A DNA stretch of 64,000 bases from Halorubrum sp. CSM-61 (GTDB lineage Archaea; Halobacteriota; Halobacteria; Halobacteriales; Haloferacaceae). A model generated the notes under the pieces. The model saw only the letters and a program-made list of their open reading frames with translations, searched no databases and was not told the origin of the DNA. This document shows positions 55,384-63,265 of the stretch, in pieces; position 1 is the stretch's first letter; every line of letters starts with the position of its first letter. Made by a program: the position numbers and the translations under genes. The stretch covers positions 157,142 to 221,141 of the forward strand of contig NZ_RJJW01000001.1 in the NCBI RefSeq assembly GCF_003781945.1, in the 5' to 3' direction.

Positions 55384-55401
55384 TGACTGACCGGTCAGTC
55401 A
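55384..55401. promoter_or_regulatory. TetR operator, perfect 18-bp palindrome
   Basis: TGACTGACCGGTCAGTCA starts right beside the ATG at 55383, so it overlaps the transcription start of a leaderless gene. Binding of the repressor there would block its own operon. Confidence 0.8.
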
Positions 55402-55517
55402 GCCATCAGTAAATCCCTATCGGTCGGGGAACGATCGGCCGCTACGCCGGACGGCGCAGCGGCTCAAAGGGGTAGAACAGTCGAAAAGCCGATACACCCT
55501 GAACGTCGTCGCCGGAG

Positions 55518-55712
55518 TTACAGGCGGGTGACGTTCGTCGCGCGCGGACCCTTGTCCGCTTCCTCGATGTCGAACTCGACTTCCTGACCTTCCTCCAGGT
55601 CCGGGCCGCCGACGTCCTCCATGTGGAAGAACACGTCCTCGTCCGCGTCGTCAGTCTCGATGAATCCGTAGCCGCCAGTGTCGTTGAAGAAGTCAACTTC
55701 GCCTTTCGCCAT
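55518..55712 (-). CDS. cspA: Cold-shock protein (CspA-type)
   Basis: 64 residues: MAKGEVDFFNDTGGYGFIET with RNP1 (GYGFI) and DVFFHMEDV as RNP2, ending ATNVTRL. OB-fold single-strand nucleic-acid binding protein, RNA chaperone. Acidic as other halophilic Csps. The gene 55440-55517 downstream is empty. Promoter probably CTTTTATGTG (minus strand) about 25-33 nt upstream. Confidence 0.93.
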   Translation of the reverse strand: MAKGEVDFFNDTGGYGFIETDDADEDVFFHMEDVGGPDLEEGQEVEFDIEEADKGPRATNVTRL

Positions 55713-55866
55713 TGCGTCCGTACTGGCGGGAGGAGCACATAAAAGGCTTCCGCGAGCGAGATGGGTGTGTCACGGGAGACCACACCCGAACGGAACGGGA
55801 AATCCGACGGGGTGGATCCCGCCGTGTTAGTAACTACTATACGACCCCGGTTCAGAACCGTTAGAT

Positions 55867-56295
55867 ATGAGTCAGTCGTACAATCGAGGCCTCATCGAGG
55901 ACTTCAGCCGCTGGCGGGAGTTCGAGGCGGGGATGTGGGCCTGGATCTTCCATAAGTTCACGGGGTGGGTGCTGATCGGCTACCTGTTCACGCACATCGC
56001 CGTGTTGAGTACCGCGATCCCGGCAGCCGACGGCGCGACGATGATGTTCGAGGGGTCACAGACCGACGTGTTCACGGGGACGATCGTCAGCCTCGAAGGG
56101 CTGCTCTTAGTGCGCATCCTGGAGGTCGGCCTGCTCGCGGTCGCCGTCTTCCACATGCTCAACGGCACCCGGCTCCTCCTCGTCGACCTCGGGGTCGGGC
56201 TGGAGGCACAGGACAAGAGCTTCTACGCGTCGCTAATCCTGACCGGAGCGATCACCGTCGCGTCGGTTCCGACCTTCATCGCGGGGGCGTTCTGA
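55867..56295 (+). CDS. sdhC: Succinate dehydrogenase cytochrome b subunit
   Basis: 142 residues with three transmembrane helices ([60 protein letters not shown]). FHKFTGWVL and [10 protein letters not shown] hold heme-binding His candidates. Membrane anchor of complex II; accepts electrons to menaquinone. First gene of sdhCDBA. AACTACTATACGACC about 33-45 nt before the ATG is a promoter candidate. Confidence 0.92.
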   Translation: MSQSYNRGLIEDFSRWREFEAGMWAWIFHKFTGWVLIGYLFTHIAVLSTAIPAADGATMMFEGSQTDVFTGTIVSLEGLLLVRILEVGLLAVAVFHMLNGTRLLLVDLGVGLEAQDKSFYASLILTGAITVASVPTFIAGAF

Positions 56296-56296
56296 G

Positions 56297-56671
56297 ATGG
56301 CGGAGCGCTACTCCTCGTTCGAGTCAGGCGGTCGGATGTGGCTGCTCCAGCGCGTCACGGCGGCGTTCCTGCTCGTCGTGTTAGCGTTCCACTTCTTCCT
56401 GCTCCACTTCGTCCACCACGCCGACGAGGTCACGCTCGCGGCGAGCTCGGCGCGGATGGAGCAGCTGAGCTACTACTCGCTGATGGTACTTTTCCTCGTG
56501 ACCGCGACGTTCCACGGGGTCAACGGCGTGTACAACGCCCTCATCAACCAGGGGCTGACCGGAACCAAGCGCACGGTCGTCAAGTGGACGCTCGTGGCCG
56601 CGAGCGTCGTGCTGCTGTTCCAGGGGATTCGGACGGCGAACGCGTGGGCAGGCGGCTTCCCGCTTCTCTGA
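56297..56671 (+). CDS. sdhD: Succinate dehydrogenase membrane anchor subunit
   Basis: 124 residues with three helices (LLQRVTAAFLLVVLAFHFFL; QLSYYSLMVLFLVTATFHGV; VVKWTLVAASVVLLFQGIRT). Starts 1 nt after sdhC and precedes sdhB by 3 nt, so it is part of the same transcript. FHFFLLHFVHHADE has candidate heme ligands. Confidence 0.92.
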   Translation: MAERYSSFESGGRMWLLQRVTAAFLLVVLAFHFFLLHFVHHADEVTLAASSARMEQLSYYSLMVLFLVTATFHGVNGVYNALINQGLTGTKRTVVKWTLVAASVVLLFQGIRTANAWAGGFPLL

Positions 56672-56674
56672 ACT

Positions 56675-57565
56675 ATGAGTACGCAGACACCGACACAGAC
56701 GGAGGAATCGAGCGAGACCGACGCCGAGACGGACGTGCCCTCGAAGGGCGACGAGCGTCGAGACGAGAAACGACGGCGCGCCGCGGAGAAGCGCGCGCGC
56801 CGACAGGCCGAGGAGGCCGAAAAGGCCGCCGCCGACGAGGAGACGGTCGAGCTGAAGGTGTTCCGGTACGACCCCGAGGTGGAGGGGAAACAGGAGCCCC
56901 GGTTCGACACGTTCCACGTCCCGTTCACGAAGGGGATGACCGTCCTCGACGCGCTGATGTACTCGCGGGACACGTACGACTCCTCGCTCACGTTCCGCCA
57001 CTCCTGCCGACAGGCCGTCTGCGGGTCGGACGCGATGTTCGTCAACGGCGGCCAGAAGCTGGCGTGTAAGACCCAGATCTCGGAGCTCGAAGAGCCGATC
57101 CGAGTGGAGCCGCTCCCGCACGCCGAGGTCGAAAAGGACCTCGTCGTCGACTTGGAGCACTTCTACGACCAGATGGAGGCCGTCGAGCCGTACTTCCAGA
57201 CGAACGAGTACCCCGACGGCGAGCTGGAAGAGCAGCGCCAGACGCGGGAGAACCGCGAGAAGATCAAGATGTCGACGCGGTGTATCTGGTGTAGCGCGTG
57301 TATGTCCTCGTGTAACATCGCCGCCGGCGACAACGAGTACCTCGGTCCCGCCGCGATCAACAAGGCGTACCGGTTCGCCATGGACGAGCGCGAGGGCGAG
57401 GACATCAAGCAGAAGCGGCTGGAGATCATCGAACAGGAGCACGGCGTCTGGCGGTGCCAGACCCAGTTCTCCTGTACCGAGGTGTGCCCGAAGGACATCC
57501 CCCTCACCGAGCACATCCAGGAGCTGAAACGCGAGGCCGTCAAGAACAACCTGAAGTTCTGGTGA
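56675..57565 (+). CDS. sdhB: Succinate dehydrogenase iron-sulfur subunit
   Basis: 296 residues. N-terminal acidic/Lys-Arg coiled stretch (about 1-70) is longer than usual. 2Fe-2S motif CRQAVCGSD...LACK, where Asp stands at the third ligand position as in other SdhB; 4Fe-4S motif CIWCSACMSSC; 3Fe-4S motif CQTQFSCTEVCPKDI. Transfers electrons from the flavoprotein to quinone. 52 nt gap to sdhA. Confidence 0.95.
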   Translation: MSTQTPTQTEESSETDAETDVPSKGDERRDEKRRRAAEKRARRQAEEAEKAAADEETVELKVFRYDPEVEGKQEPRFDTFHVPFTKGMTVLDALMYSRDTYDSSLTFRHSCRQAVCGSDAMFVNGGQKLACKTQISELEEPIRVEPLPHAEVEKDLVVDLEHFYDQMEAVEPYFQTNEYPDGELEEQRQTRENREKIKMSTRCIWCSACMSSCNIAAGDNEYLGPAAINKAYRFAMDEREGEDIKQKRLEIIEQEHGVWRCQTQFSCTEVCPKDIPLTEHIQELKREAVKNNLKFW

Positions 57566-57617
57566 GCGCGGTAGACACGCTCAAGGGACTCCGAATCTAA
57601 CGAGATACCATACAACA

Positions 57618-59447
57618 ATGCACGAACACGACGTTATCGTTGTCGGCGCCGGGGGGGCTGGACTCCGGGCGGCGATCGCGGCACAGGAAGCGGGGGCCGA
57701 CGTGGCCATCGTCTCGAAGCTCCACCCGGTCCGCTCGCACACGGGCGCGGCCGAGGGGGGAATCAACGCGGCGCTGCGCGACGCCGACTCCTGGGAGGAC
57801 CACGCCTACGACACGATGAAGGGGTCCGACTACCTCGGCGACGCCCCGGCGGTCGAGGCCCTCTGTCAGGAGAGCCCGGAGGAGGTCATCCAGCTCGAAC
57901 ACTGGGGGATGCCGTTCTCCCGCGAGGAGGACGGCCGCGTCTCCCAGCGGCCGTTCGGCGGGCTGTCGTTCCCCCGGACCACGTACGCCGGCGCGGAGAC
58001 CGGCCACCAGATGCTTCACACGATGTACGAGCAGGTGGTCAAACGCGGAATTACGGTGTACGACGAGTGGCACGTGATGGAGCTCGCCGTCACCGACGAG
58101 GAGGACCCGGCCGACCGGACCTGCCACGGCGTCGTCGCCTACGACATCCAGAGCGGTGAGGTCAGCGGATTCCGCGCCGAGAACGGCGTCATCCTCGCGA
58201 CCGGCGGGATGGGGCAGGTGTTCGATCACACCACGAACGCGGTCGCGAACACCGGCGACGGCGTCGCGATGGCGTACCGCGCGGGCGTCCCGATGGAGGA
58301 CATGGAGTTCATCCAGTTCCACCCGACGACGCTGCCGTCGACGGGCGTCCTCATCTCCGAGGGGGTCCGCGGCGAGGGCGGAATCCTCTACAACGAGGAC
58401 GGCGAGCGGTTCATGTTCGAGCACGGCTACGCGAACAACGACGGCGAGCTCGCCTCCCGCGACGTGGTCTCGCGCGCCGAGCTGACCGAGGTCAACGAGG
58501 GGCGCGGCATCGAGGACGAGTACGTCCACCTCGACATGCGTCACCTCGGCGAGGAGCGCATCCTCGACCGGCTTGAGAACATCCTCCACCTCGCGGAGGA
58601 CTTCGAGGGCGCCGACGGGCTCACGGAGCCGATGCCGGTCAAGCCCGGCCAGCACTACGCGATGGGCGGCATCGAGACGAACGAGTTCGGCGAGACCGTC
58701 ATCGGCGGCCTCTACGCCGCGGGCGAGTGCGCCTGCGCGTCGGTCCACGGCGCGAACCGCCTCGGCGGCAACGCCTTACCCGAACTCATCGTCTTCGGCA
58801 AGCGCGCCGGGCGCCACGCCGCCGGCGAGGAGATGGGCGAGGCCGAGGTCACGACCGGCAAGCAGGGCGACTGGGAGCCGGCCGACTACGAGTTCGAGGC
58901 GGAGGTCGGCGAAACCGGCGGGCAGGGACCCGCCGCGGCCGACGGCGGCGCGGTGGCGACCGATCCCGACGGCGTGCTGGAGGCCGAGGTCGAGCGCTCC
59001 GAGGCCCGCGTCGAGGAGCTGCTCTCGCGGGAGGGCCGCAACCACGCCGAGATCCGCTCGAAGGTCCAAGAGACGATGACCGCCAACGTCAACGTGTTCC
59101 GCGAGGAGGGTCGGCTCGAAGAGACGCTCGACGACCTCCACGAGGCCCGAGAGGCGTACACGGACGTGGCCGTCTCCGATCCGTCCCGGACGTTCAACAC
59201 CGACCTCATCCACACGATGGAGACCCGGAACATCCTCGACATCGCCGAGGCGCTCACGGTGGGCGCGCTCGCCCGCGAGGAGTTCCGCGGTGCCCACTGG
59301 CGGAAGGAACACCAGGAGCGGAAAGACGAGGACTGGCTGAAACACACGCTCGTCTCGTGGAACGACGGCGAACCCGAGCTCTGGTACAAGCCTACGATCC
59401 TCGAAGGGGAGAGCAAGACGTACGAGCCGAAGAACCGGTCGTACTGA
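57618..59447 (+). CDS. sdhA: Succinate dehydrogenase flavoprotein subunit
   Basis: 609 residues. FAD-binding GAGGAGLRAAIAAQEAG, the covalent-FAD His in RSHTGAAEGGINAAL, ATGGMGQVFDHTTNA, and the catalytic region MGGIETNEFGETVIGGLYAA followed by GANRLGGNALPELIVFGKRA. Oxidises succinate to fumarate. A Glu/Gly/Ala-rich insert of about 40 residues sits near 410-450. Last gene of the operon; ending at 59447 with no convergent gene. Confidence 0.97.
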   Translation: MHEHDVIVVGAGGAGLRAAIAAQEAGADVAIVSKLHPVRSHTGAAEGGINAALRDADSWEDHAYDTMKGSDYLGDAPAVEALCQESPEEVIQLEHWGMPFSREEDGRVSQRPFGGLSFPRTTYAGAETGHQMLHTMYEQVVKRGITVYDEWHVMELAVTDEEDPADRTCHGVVAYDIQSGEVSGFRAENGVILATGGMGQVFDHTTNAVANTGDGVAMAYRAGVPMEDMEFIQFHPTTLPSTGVLISEGVRGEGGILYNEDGERFMFEHGYANNDGELASRDVVSRAELTEVNEGRGIEDEYVHLDMRHLGEERILDRLENILHLAEDFEGADGLTEPMPVKPGQHYAMGGIETNEFGETVIGGLYAAGECACASVHGANRLGGNALPELIVFGKRAGRHAAGEEMGEAEVTTGKQGDWEPADYEFEAEVGETGGQGPAAADGGAVATDPDGVLEAEVERSEARVEELLSREGRNHAEIRSKVQETMTANVNVFREEGRLEETLDDLHEAREAYTDVAVSDPSRTFNTDLIHTMETRNILDIAEALTVGALAREEFRGAHWRKEHQERKDEDWLKHTLVSWNDGEPELWYKPTILEGESKTYEPKNRSY

Positions 59448-59611
59448 ACGGGAGTCCGACACGATCGATCCGGATCGATAACGGTCTCCTATCCGTCGTC
59501 GGTCGAAATCGGGCGGCGGTCGCGGGGACCGACGCGATCGGAGCCGGCCATCACGATCGGACCCTCGCGCTTTTTCGGCCTGTTCGGCCCGATTCCGGCC
59601 CTTTGCGTTGT

Positions 59612-59649
59612 TTCGACGATCGTTGAATGGGGGGTTTATTATCGTCGAA
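59612..59649. promoter_or_regulatory. Inverted repeat around a TATA box
   Basis: TTCGACGAT (59612-59620) and ATCGTCGAA (59641-59649) flank TTTATT, with TTGAATGG and TTCAATGG just inside/outside, about 20-55 nt before the ATG at 59668. A site for autoregulation by the winged-helix protein. The rest of 59448-59611 shows nothing of note. Confidence 0.55.
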
Positions 59650-59667
59650 TTCAATGGATCGGACAAG

Positions 59668-59895
59668 ATGTTAGAGACGCAGACCGCACCCACCGCGGCG
59701 CCGGCCCTGCCGCCGGAGCTGCAGTCCCCCCGCGCGAAGCTCGTGTACCTGTACCTGACGACGAACGGCGACGCCACCGTCTCCGAGATGGGCGACTCGC
59801 TCGGGATGAAGAAGCTCTCGCTGTACAGCATCCTGAAGACCCTCCGAAAGGAGGGCATGGTCGACTGCGACGGCGACACCTACGCGCTGAACTGA
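59668..59895 (+). CDS. Small winged-helix DNA-binding protein
   Basis: 75 residues with one winged helix: LVYLYLTTNGDATVSEMGDS, GMKKLSLYSILKTLRKEGMV, wing DCDGDTYALN. TrmB/MarR-like with no sensor. The ATG at 59668 is chosen for its distance from the TATA (TTTATT at about 59635-59640). Probably autoregulated. Confidence 0.78.
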   Translation: MLETQTAPTAAPALPPELQSPRAKLVYLYLTTNGDATVSEMGDSLGMKKLSLYSILKTLRKEGMVDCDGDTYALN

Positions 59896-59980
59896 CGGTA
59901 CCGTCGTTCGTTCTCCCCGCTTTCGATCCCACCGCACCCGCCAGCGGAGCGTTTACCAGTCCGCGGGACCCAGTGAGGCC

Positions 59981-60616
59981 GTGGACGCGAACCAGAACGA
60001 GCTCCGGAACCCGTTCGGGATGGACACGGACTGCGAGAACTGTCCCGAGCTGTGCGAGGCCCGCGACCGCGTCGTCCACGGCTACGGCGACGTGGGCGGC
60101 GAGTTCCTCGTCGTCGGCACGCGGCCGAGCGCGGGCGCCGAGGCCAACGGGGTCCCGTTCACCGGCGGAGACGCCGGCGAGCGCGTGCAGTCGATCTTCG
60201 CCGACCTCGGGTTCGTCCGGTCGGCGCCGGACGCGACGGAGCCCGACGTACAGAACGTCTTCTTCACGAACCTGACGCGGTGTCGCCACCCCGAGCGCGA
60301 GCCGACCGACCTGGAGATCGAGACCTGCGAGCCGTTCCTCAACGCCGAGATCCGGATGATCAACCCGCAGATCATCGTCCCCGTCGGCGAGCGACCGCTC
60401 CGCGAGCTCGCGATCGAGTACACCACTCGCCGCCCGGACTCCTTCGACGTCGACGCCGAGCACGCGACGACGATCCGCGGGCGCGGCTTCGAGCTGGTGC
60501 CGATGAAGGAGCCGGAGGAGATGACCGACGCCGAGGCCGACGCGTTCCGAGAGCACATGCGCGAGAACGTGTTGAGCCGGGACTACCGGCAGACGAAGGG
60601 GCGGCAGAGCCGCTGA
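59981..60616 (+). CDS. Uracil-DNA glycosylase superfamily protein (Fe-S type)
   Basis: 211 residues starting at GTG with the family N-terminus RNPFGMDTDCENCPELCEAR. The Cys in CENCPELC plus CRHPERE and CEPFLNAE form a likely [4Fe-4S] site. Catalytic-region variants VVGTRPSAGAEANGVPFTGG and FFTNLTRCRHPE. This group of haloarchaeal proteins is related to family 4/5 UDG; the motif differs from GEAPG, so base-excision activity is not assured. The later part GRGFELVPMKEPEEMTD is variable. Confidence 0.85.
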   Translation: MDANQNELRNPFGMDTDCENCPELCEARDRVVHGYGDVGGEFLVVGTRPSAGAEANGVPFTGGDAGERVQSIFADLGFVRSAPDATEPDVQNVFFTNLTRCRHPEREPTDLEIETCEPFLNAEIRMINPQIIVPVGERPLRELAIEYTTRRPDSFDVDAEHATTIRGRGFELVPMKEPEEMTDAEADAFREHMRENVLSRDYRQTKGRQSR

Positions 60617-60647
60617 GGGACGGTCACAGCGGGGACCCGCGGTACTG

Positions 60648-61847
60648 TCACTCGGCCGCGTCGTCGAGGTTCTCCGCGTCGTCGATCGCGTCGCCGAGGA
60701 GGTCGGTCGTCGCGTCCTCGCTGTCCGCGCCGAACGCGCAGTCGATGAGGATGTGTCCCCCGAGCGTCGACGGAGAGATGACCTGGTCCGCTCCGGCGCG
60801 CCGAAGTTTGTTGACGTTCTCGCGTTGAGTCGCCGCCGCGACGATCCGCACGTCGGGGTTGAGCTGGCGAGCGGTGAGGATCGAGAGCGCGTCGCGCGCG
60901 TCGTCCTCGGTGGCGACGACCACCGCGCGGGCCTCCTCGATGTGGGCGTGTTCGAGGGGCTCGACGTCGCTTGGATCGGCGGTGAGCACGGGAACTCCCC
61001 GATCGTCGAGTCTGCGCGACGCGGCCTCGTCGCTCGTGACGACGGCGAACATGACGCCGTCCCGTTCGTTCAGTTCTTCGAGGATCGGTTCGGTCAGGTC
61101 CCCGTAGCCGAGGACGAGGACGTGGTCGTCGAGGAGGTCGATCTGTTTGTCGGTCATTTTTCCGAGCGCCTTGGAGAGCTGCGCCTCGATGGCGGGCGTG
61201 AGGAGGACCCCGAGCGCCACCGCGAACGCGGCGACGTTCATCACGAGCGAGGAGAGCACGAACAGCTGCGCGATGTCGGCGGCCGCGCCGGTCTCCGGGG
61301 TCACGTCTCCGTAGCCGACCGTGGAGGCGGTGACGACGGTGAAGTAGAACGCGTCGACGATGGTCTCGACCCCGTTGAACTGGTCGCGGAGCGCGTACGT
61401 GCCGACCGTCCCGTACGAGATGGCGGTGACGAGCGCCGCGCCCGCGGCGAGCTGGGTCGGCGAGGGAGAGAAGGTCCTGTCGAACCGCCCGCGGTTGTAG
61501 ACGAGCGCCGGCATCGACAGGACGGACAGCGCCACGAGGGGGAACGACAGCACCGACGCCTGCATCAGCCCCTGAAGGGCGGTCAGGGGGAGCAAAACGG
61601 CCGTGGAGTACCAGCCGACGCGGTAGCCGTTCTTCAGCGCGAACCCGCTTCCCAGCATCGAGAAGCCGGTGATCGTCCCCGTGAACCCGACCGTCTGCCG
61701 GACGACGTCGGGGACGTAGGGAGTGAGGGGTCCGGCGACGCCGACCCCGCCGATCTGTGCGAGCCCGGCGAGGATCGACAGGATCGCGACCGCGAACGTC
61801 AGGGCGATGGACGCCCGGACGGTCACCCAATCGCGGGTCAGCTCCAT
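60648..61847 (-). CDS. Potassium channel with RCK/TrkA-N domain
   Basis: 399 residues. About six helices in the first 230 residues, with the K+ selectivity filter TVGYGD (in TVVTASTVGYGDVTPETG) before the last helix, then an RCK domain (about 235-385): HVLVLGYGDLTEPILEELNE with the NAD(P)-binding GYGD, and VPVLTADPSDVEPLEHAHIE. A ligand-gated K+ channel, osmotic balance being essential in salt-in archaea. Divergent from the TrkA-C-type proteins. Confidence 0.87.
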   Translation of the reverse strand: MELTRDWVTVRASIALTFAVAILSILAGLAQIGGVGVAGPLTPYVPDVVRQTVGFTGTITGFSMLGSGFALKNGYRVGWYSTAVLLPLTALQGLMQASVLSFPLVALSVLSMPALVYNRGRFDRTFSPSPTQLAAGAALVTAISYGTVGTYALRDQFNGVETIVDAFYFTVVTASTVGYGDVTPETGAAADIAQLFVLSSLVMNVAAFAVALGVLLTPAIEAQLSKALGKMTDKQIDLLDDHVLVLGYGDLTEPILEELNERDGVMFAVVTSDEAASRRLDDRGVPVLTADPSDVEPLEHAHIEEARAVVVATEDDARDALSILTARQLNPDVRIVAAATQRENVNKLRRAGADQVISPSTLGGHILIDCAFGADSEDATTDLLGDAIDDAENLDDAAE

Positions 61848-61978
61848 GGGAACTCGTCGCCGACGGCGGACTTAAACCCCGCGAGCGAGGTCGACGGCCC
61901 CTCCGAGGGAGTCGGCGGGCGGTCCGTGACATCCCCGACGCCGACACACGTTTAACCCCGCCGTCGGTTGAGGGGCGT

Positions 61979-63265
61979 ATGTCACTGCCCGTCGAGATCC
62001 TCTTCGGGATCTACCTCGGCGTCATCACCGGGATCGTCCCCGCGCTGGTGGCCGGGGTCCTCGGGTTCGTCTTCAAGTACGTCACCGACGTGACGATCCC
62101 CGGGCTCGGGGTGGTCGTGCTGTCGCTCGCGATCGCCGGCGTCAACGGCGGACTGCTCGCGCTCAACGACGAGACGATCCGGTCGTCGGAGCGCGCGCCG
62201 GCGATCCTCACGGCGATAATCGTGGTGTTGATGCTCTCGCTGTACGCCCACGCGCAGGGCGACCGGCTCGGCGCCAGCGTCCCGAAGCGGATCTCGCTCA
62301 GACAGCTCCGGGACCGGACCCTCTCGACGGACGTGATCGAGCTCGTCGGCGGTCGCGGGCGGGTCTCCGTCGAGGTGAGCGGCGAGGTGGGAGACATGGA
62401 GGGGTACCCGCCGCTGCCGGCCGAGACGCGCCGGGCGATCCTCGACGGCGACTGGACGTTCCCGGCGGACCTCCCGCTCGCGGAGCTGGAAGAGCGGTTC
62501 GCGGAGCGGCTCCAGACCGAACTCGATCTGGCCGACGTCGCGGTCCGGATCGACGAGCAGGCGAAGGCGACGGTGGCGGCCGCACCGCCGACCGGAGCGC
62601 TCTCGAAGCGGGTCCCGGCCGGGAAGCGCGCGGTGTCCGTCTCGGCGCTCGTGCCGACCGGCGTCGCTCGCGGCGACGTGGTTCGAGTGATCACCCCGGA
62701 CCGCTCCGTCGAGGGGGCAGTGCTCGCCGCGCGCTCGAGCGGGAAGCCGGAACCGGGGGCCGCCGCGGCGCCCGCCCCCGCCGCCTCCGCCGGCGGCGAC
62801 GACCCGGAACGGGAGGACGCGCGGGCCGACGGAGACGCTCGAACCGACGGCGGGGCGGAGGCCGTCGCCTCCCCGCCGGCGGCGACCGCGCCCACGACGA
62901 CCGGCGGCGAGGGGCGGGTGACCGTCGCCGTCGACCGGTCCGAGGCGACGGGGCTCCTGCGCGCCGACCGGGGGCGGGTGCTGGTGCTGTCGCGGGGCAC
63001 CCGCCGCGAGTACGAGCTCACGGCGCTGTTGCGTCGGACCGGCAAGCGGTTCCGGAAGGTCTCCGTGATCGCCGGCGGGCCGCTGGACGGGCACACCATC
63101 GGCGAGGCCGAGATCCGCGAGGCGTACGACGTGGCCGTGCTCGCGGCGCGCCACGAGACGTGGACGATCGCGCCGAGCGGGTCGCAGTCGCTGTCGGCGG
63201 GCGACGAGCTGTTCGTCGTCGGGAGCCGCGACGCAATAAACCGGTTCGCGGAGGTGGCCGCGTGA
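61979..63265 (+). CDS. Membrane protein with TrkA-C (RCK_C) domain
   Basis: 428 residues. N-terminal helices (IYLGVITGIVPALVAGVLGF; LGVVVLSLAIAGVNGGLLAL; AILTAIIVVLMLSLYAHAQG), a cytoplasmic region with the basic RCK_C-like sequence (KRFRKVSVIAGGPLDGHTIG, then EAEIREAYDVAVLAARHE and SQSLSAGDELFVVGSRDAIN), and a low-complexity Ala/Glu/Pro-rich linker. Likely a regulatory partner of the K+ channel or a transporter subunit. Its TGA overlaps the GTG of the next gene. Confidence 0.8.
   Translation: MSLPVEILFGIYLGVITGIVPALVAGVLGFVFKYVTDVTIPGLGVVVLSLAIAGVNGGLLALNDETIRSSERAPAILTAIIVVLMLSLYAHAQGDRLGASVPKRISLRQLRDRTLSTDVIELVGGRGRVSVEVSGEVGDMEGYPPLPAETRRAILDGDWTFPADLPLAELEERFAERLQTELDLADVAVRIDEQAKATVAAAPPTGALSKRVPAGKRAVSVSALVPTGVARGDVVRVITPDRSVEGAVLAARSSGKPEPGAAAAPAPAASAGGDDPEREDARADGDARTDGGAEAVASPPAATAPTTTGGEGRVTVAVDRSEATGLLRADRGRVLVLSRGTRREYELTALLRRTGKRFRKVSVIAGGPLDGHTIGEAEIREAYDVAVLAARHETWTIAPSGSQSLSAGDELFVVGSRDAINRFAEVAA

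Noticed and set aside
61982-63154. 390-residue frame antisense to the TrkA-C-type protein
   Set aside because: Overlaps a plausible gene with TM and RCK_C-like segments, and has a low-complexity Arg/Gly composition.
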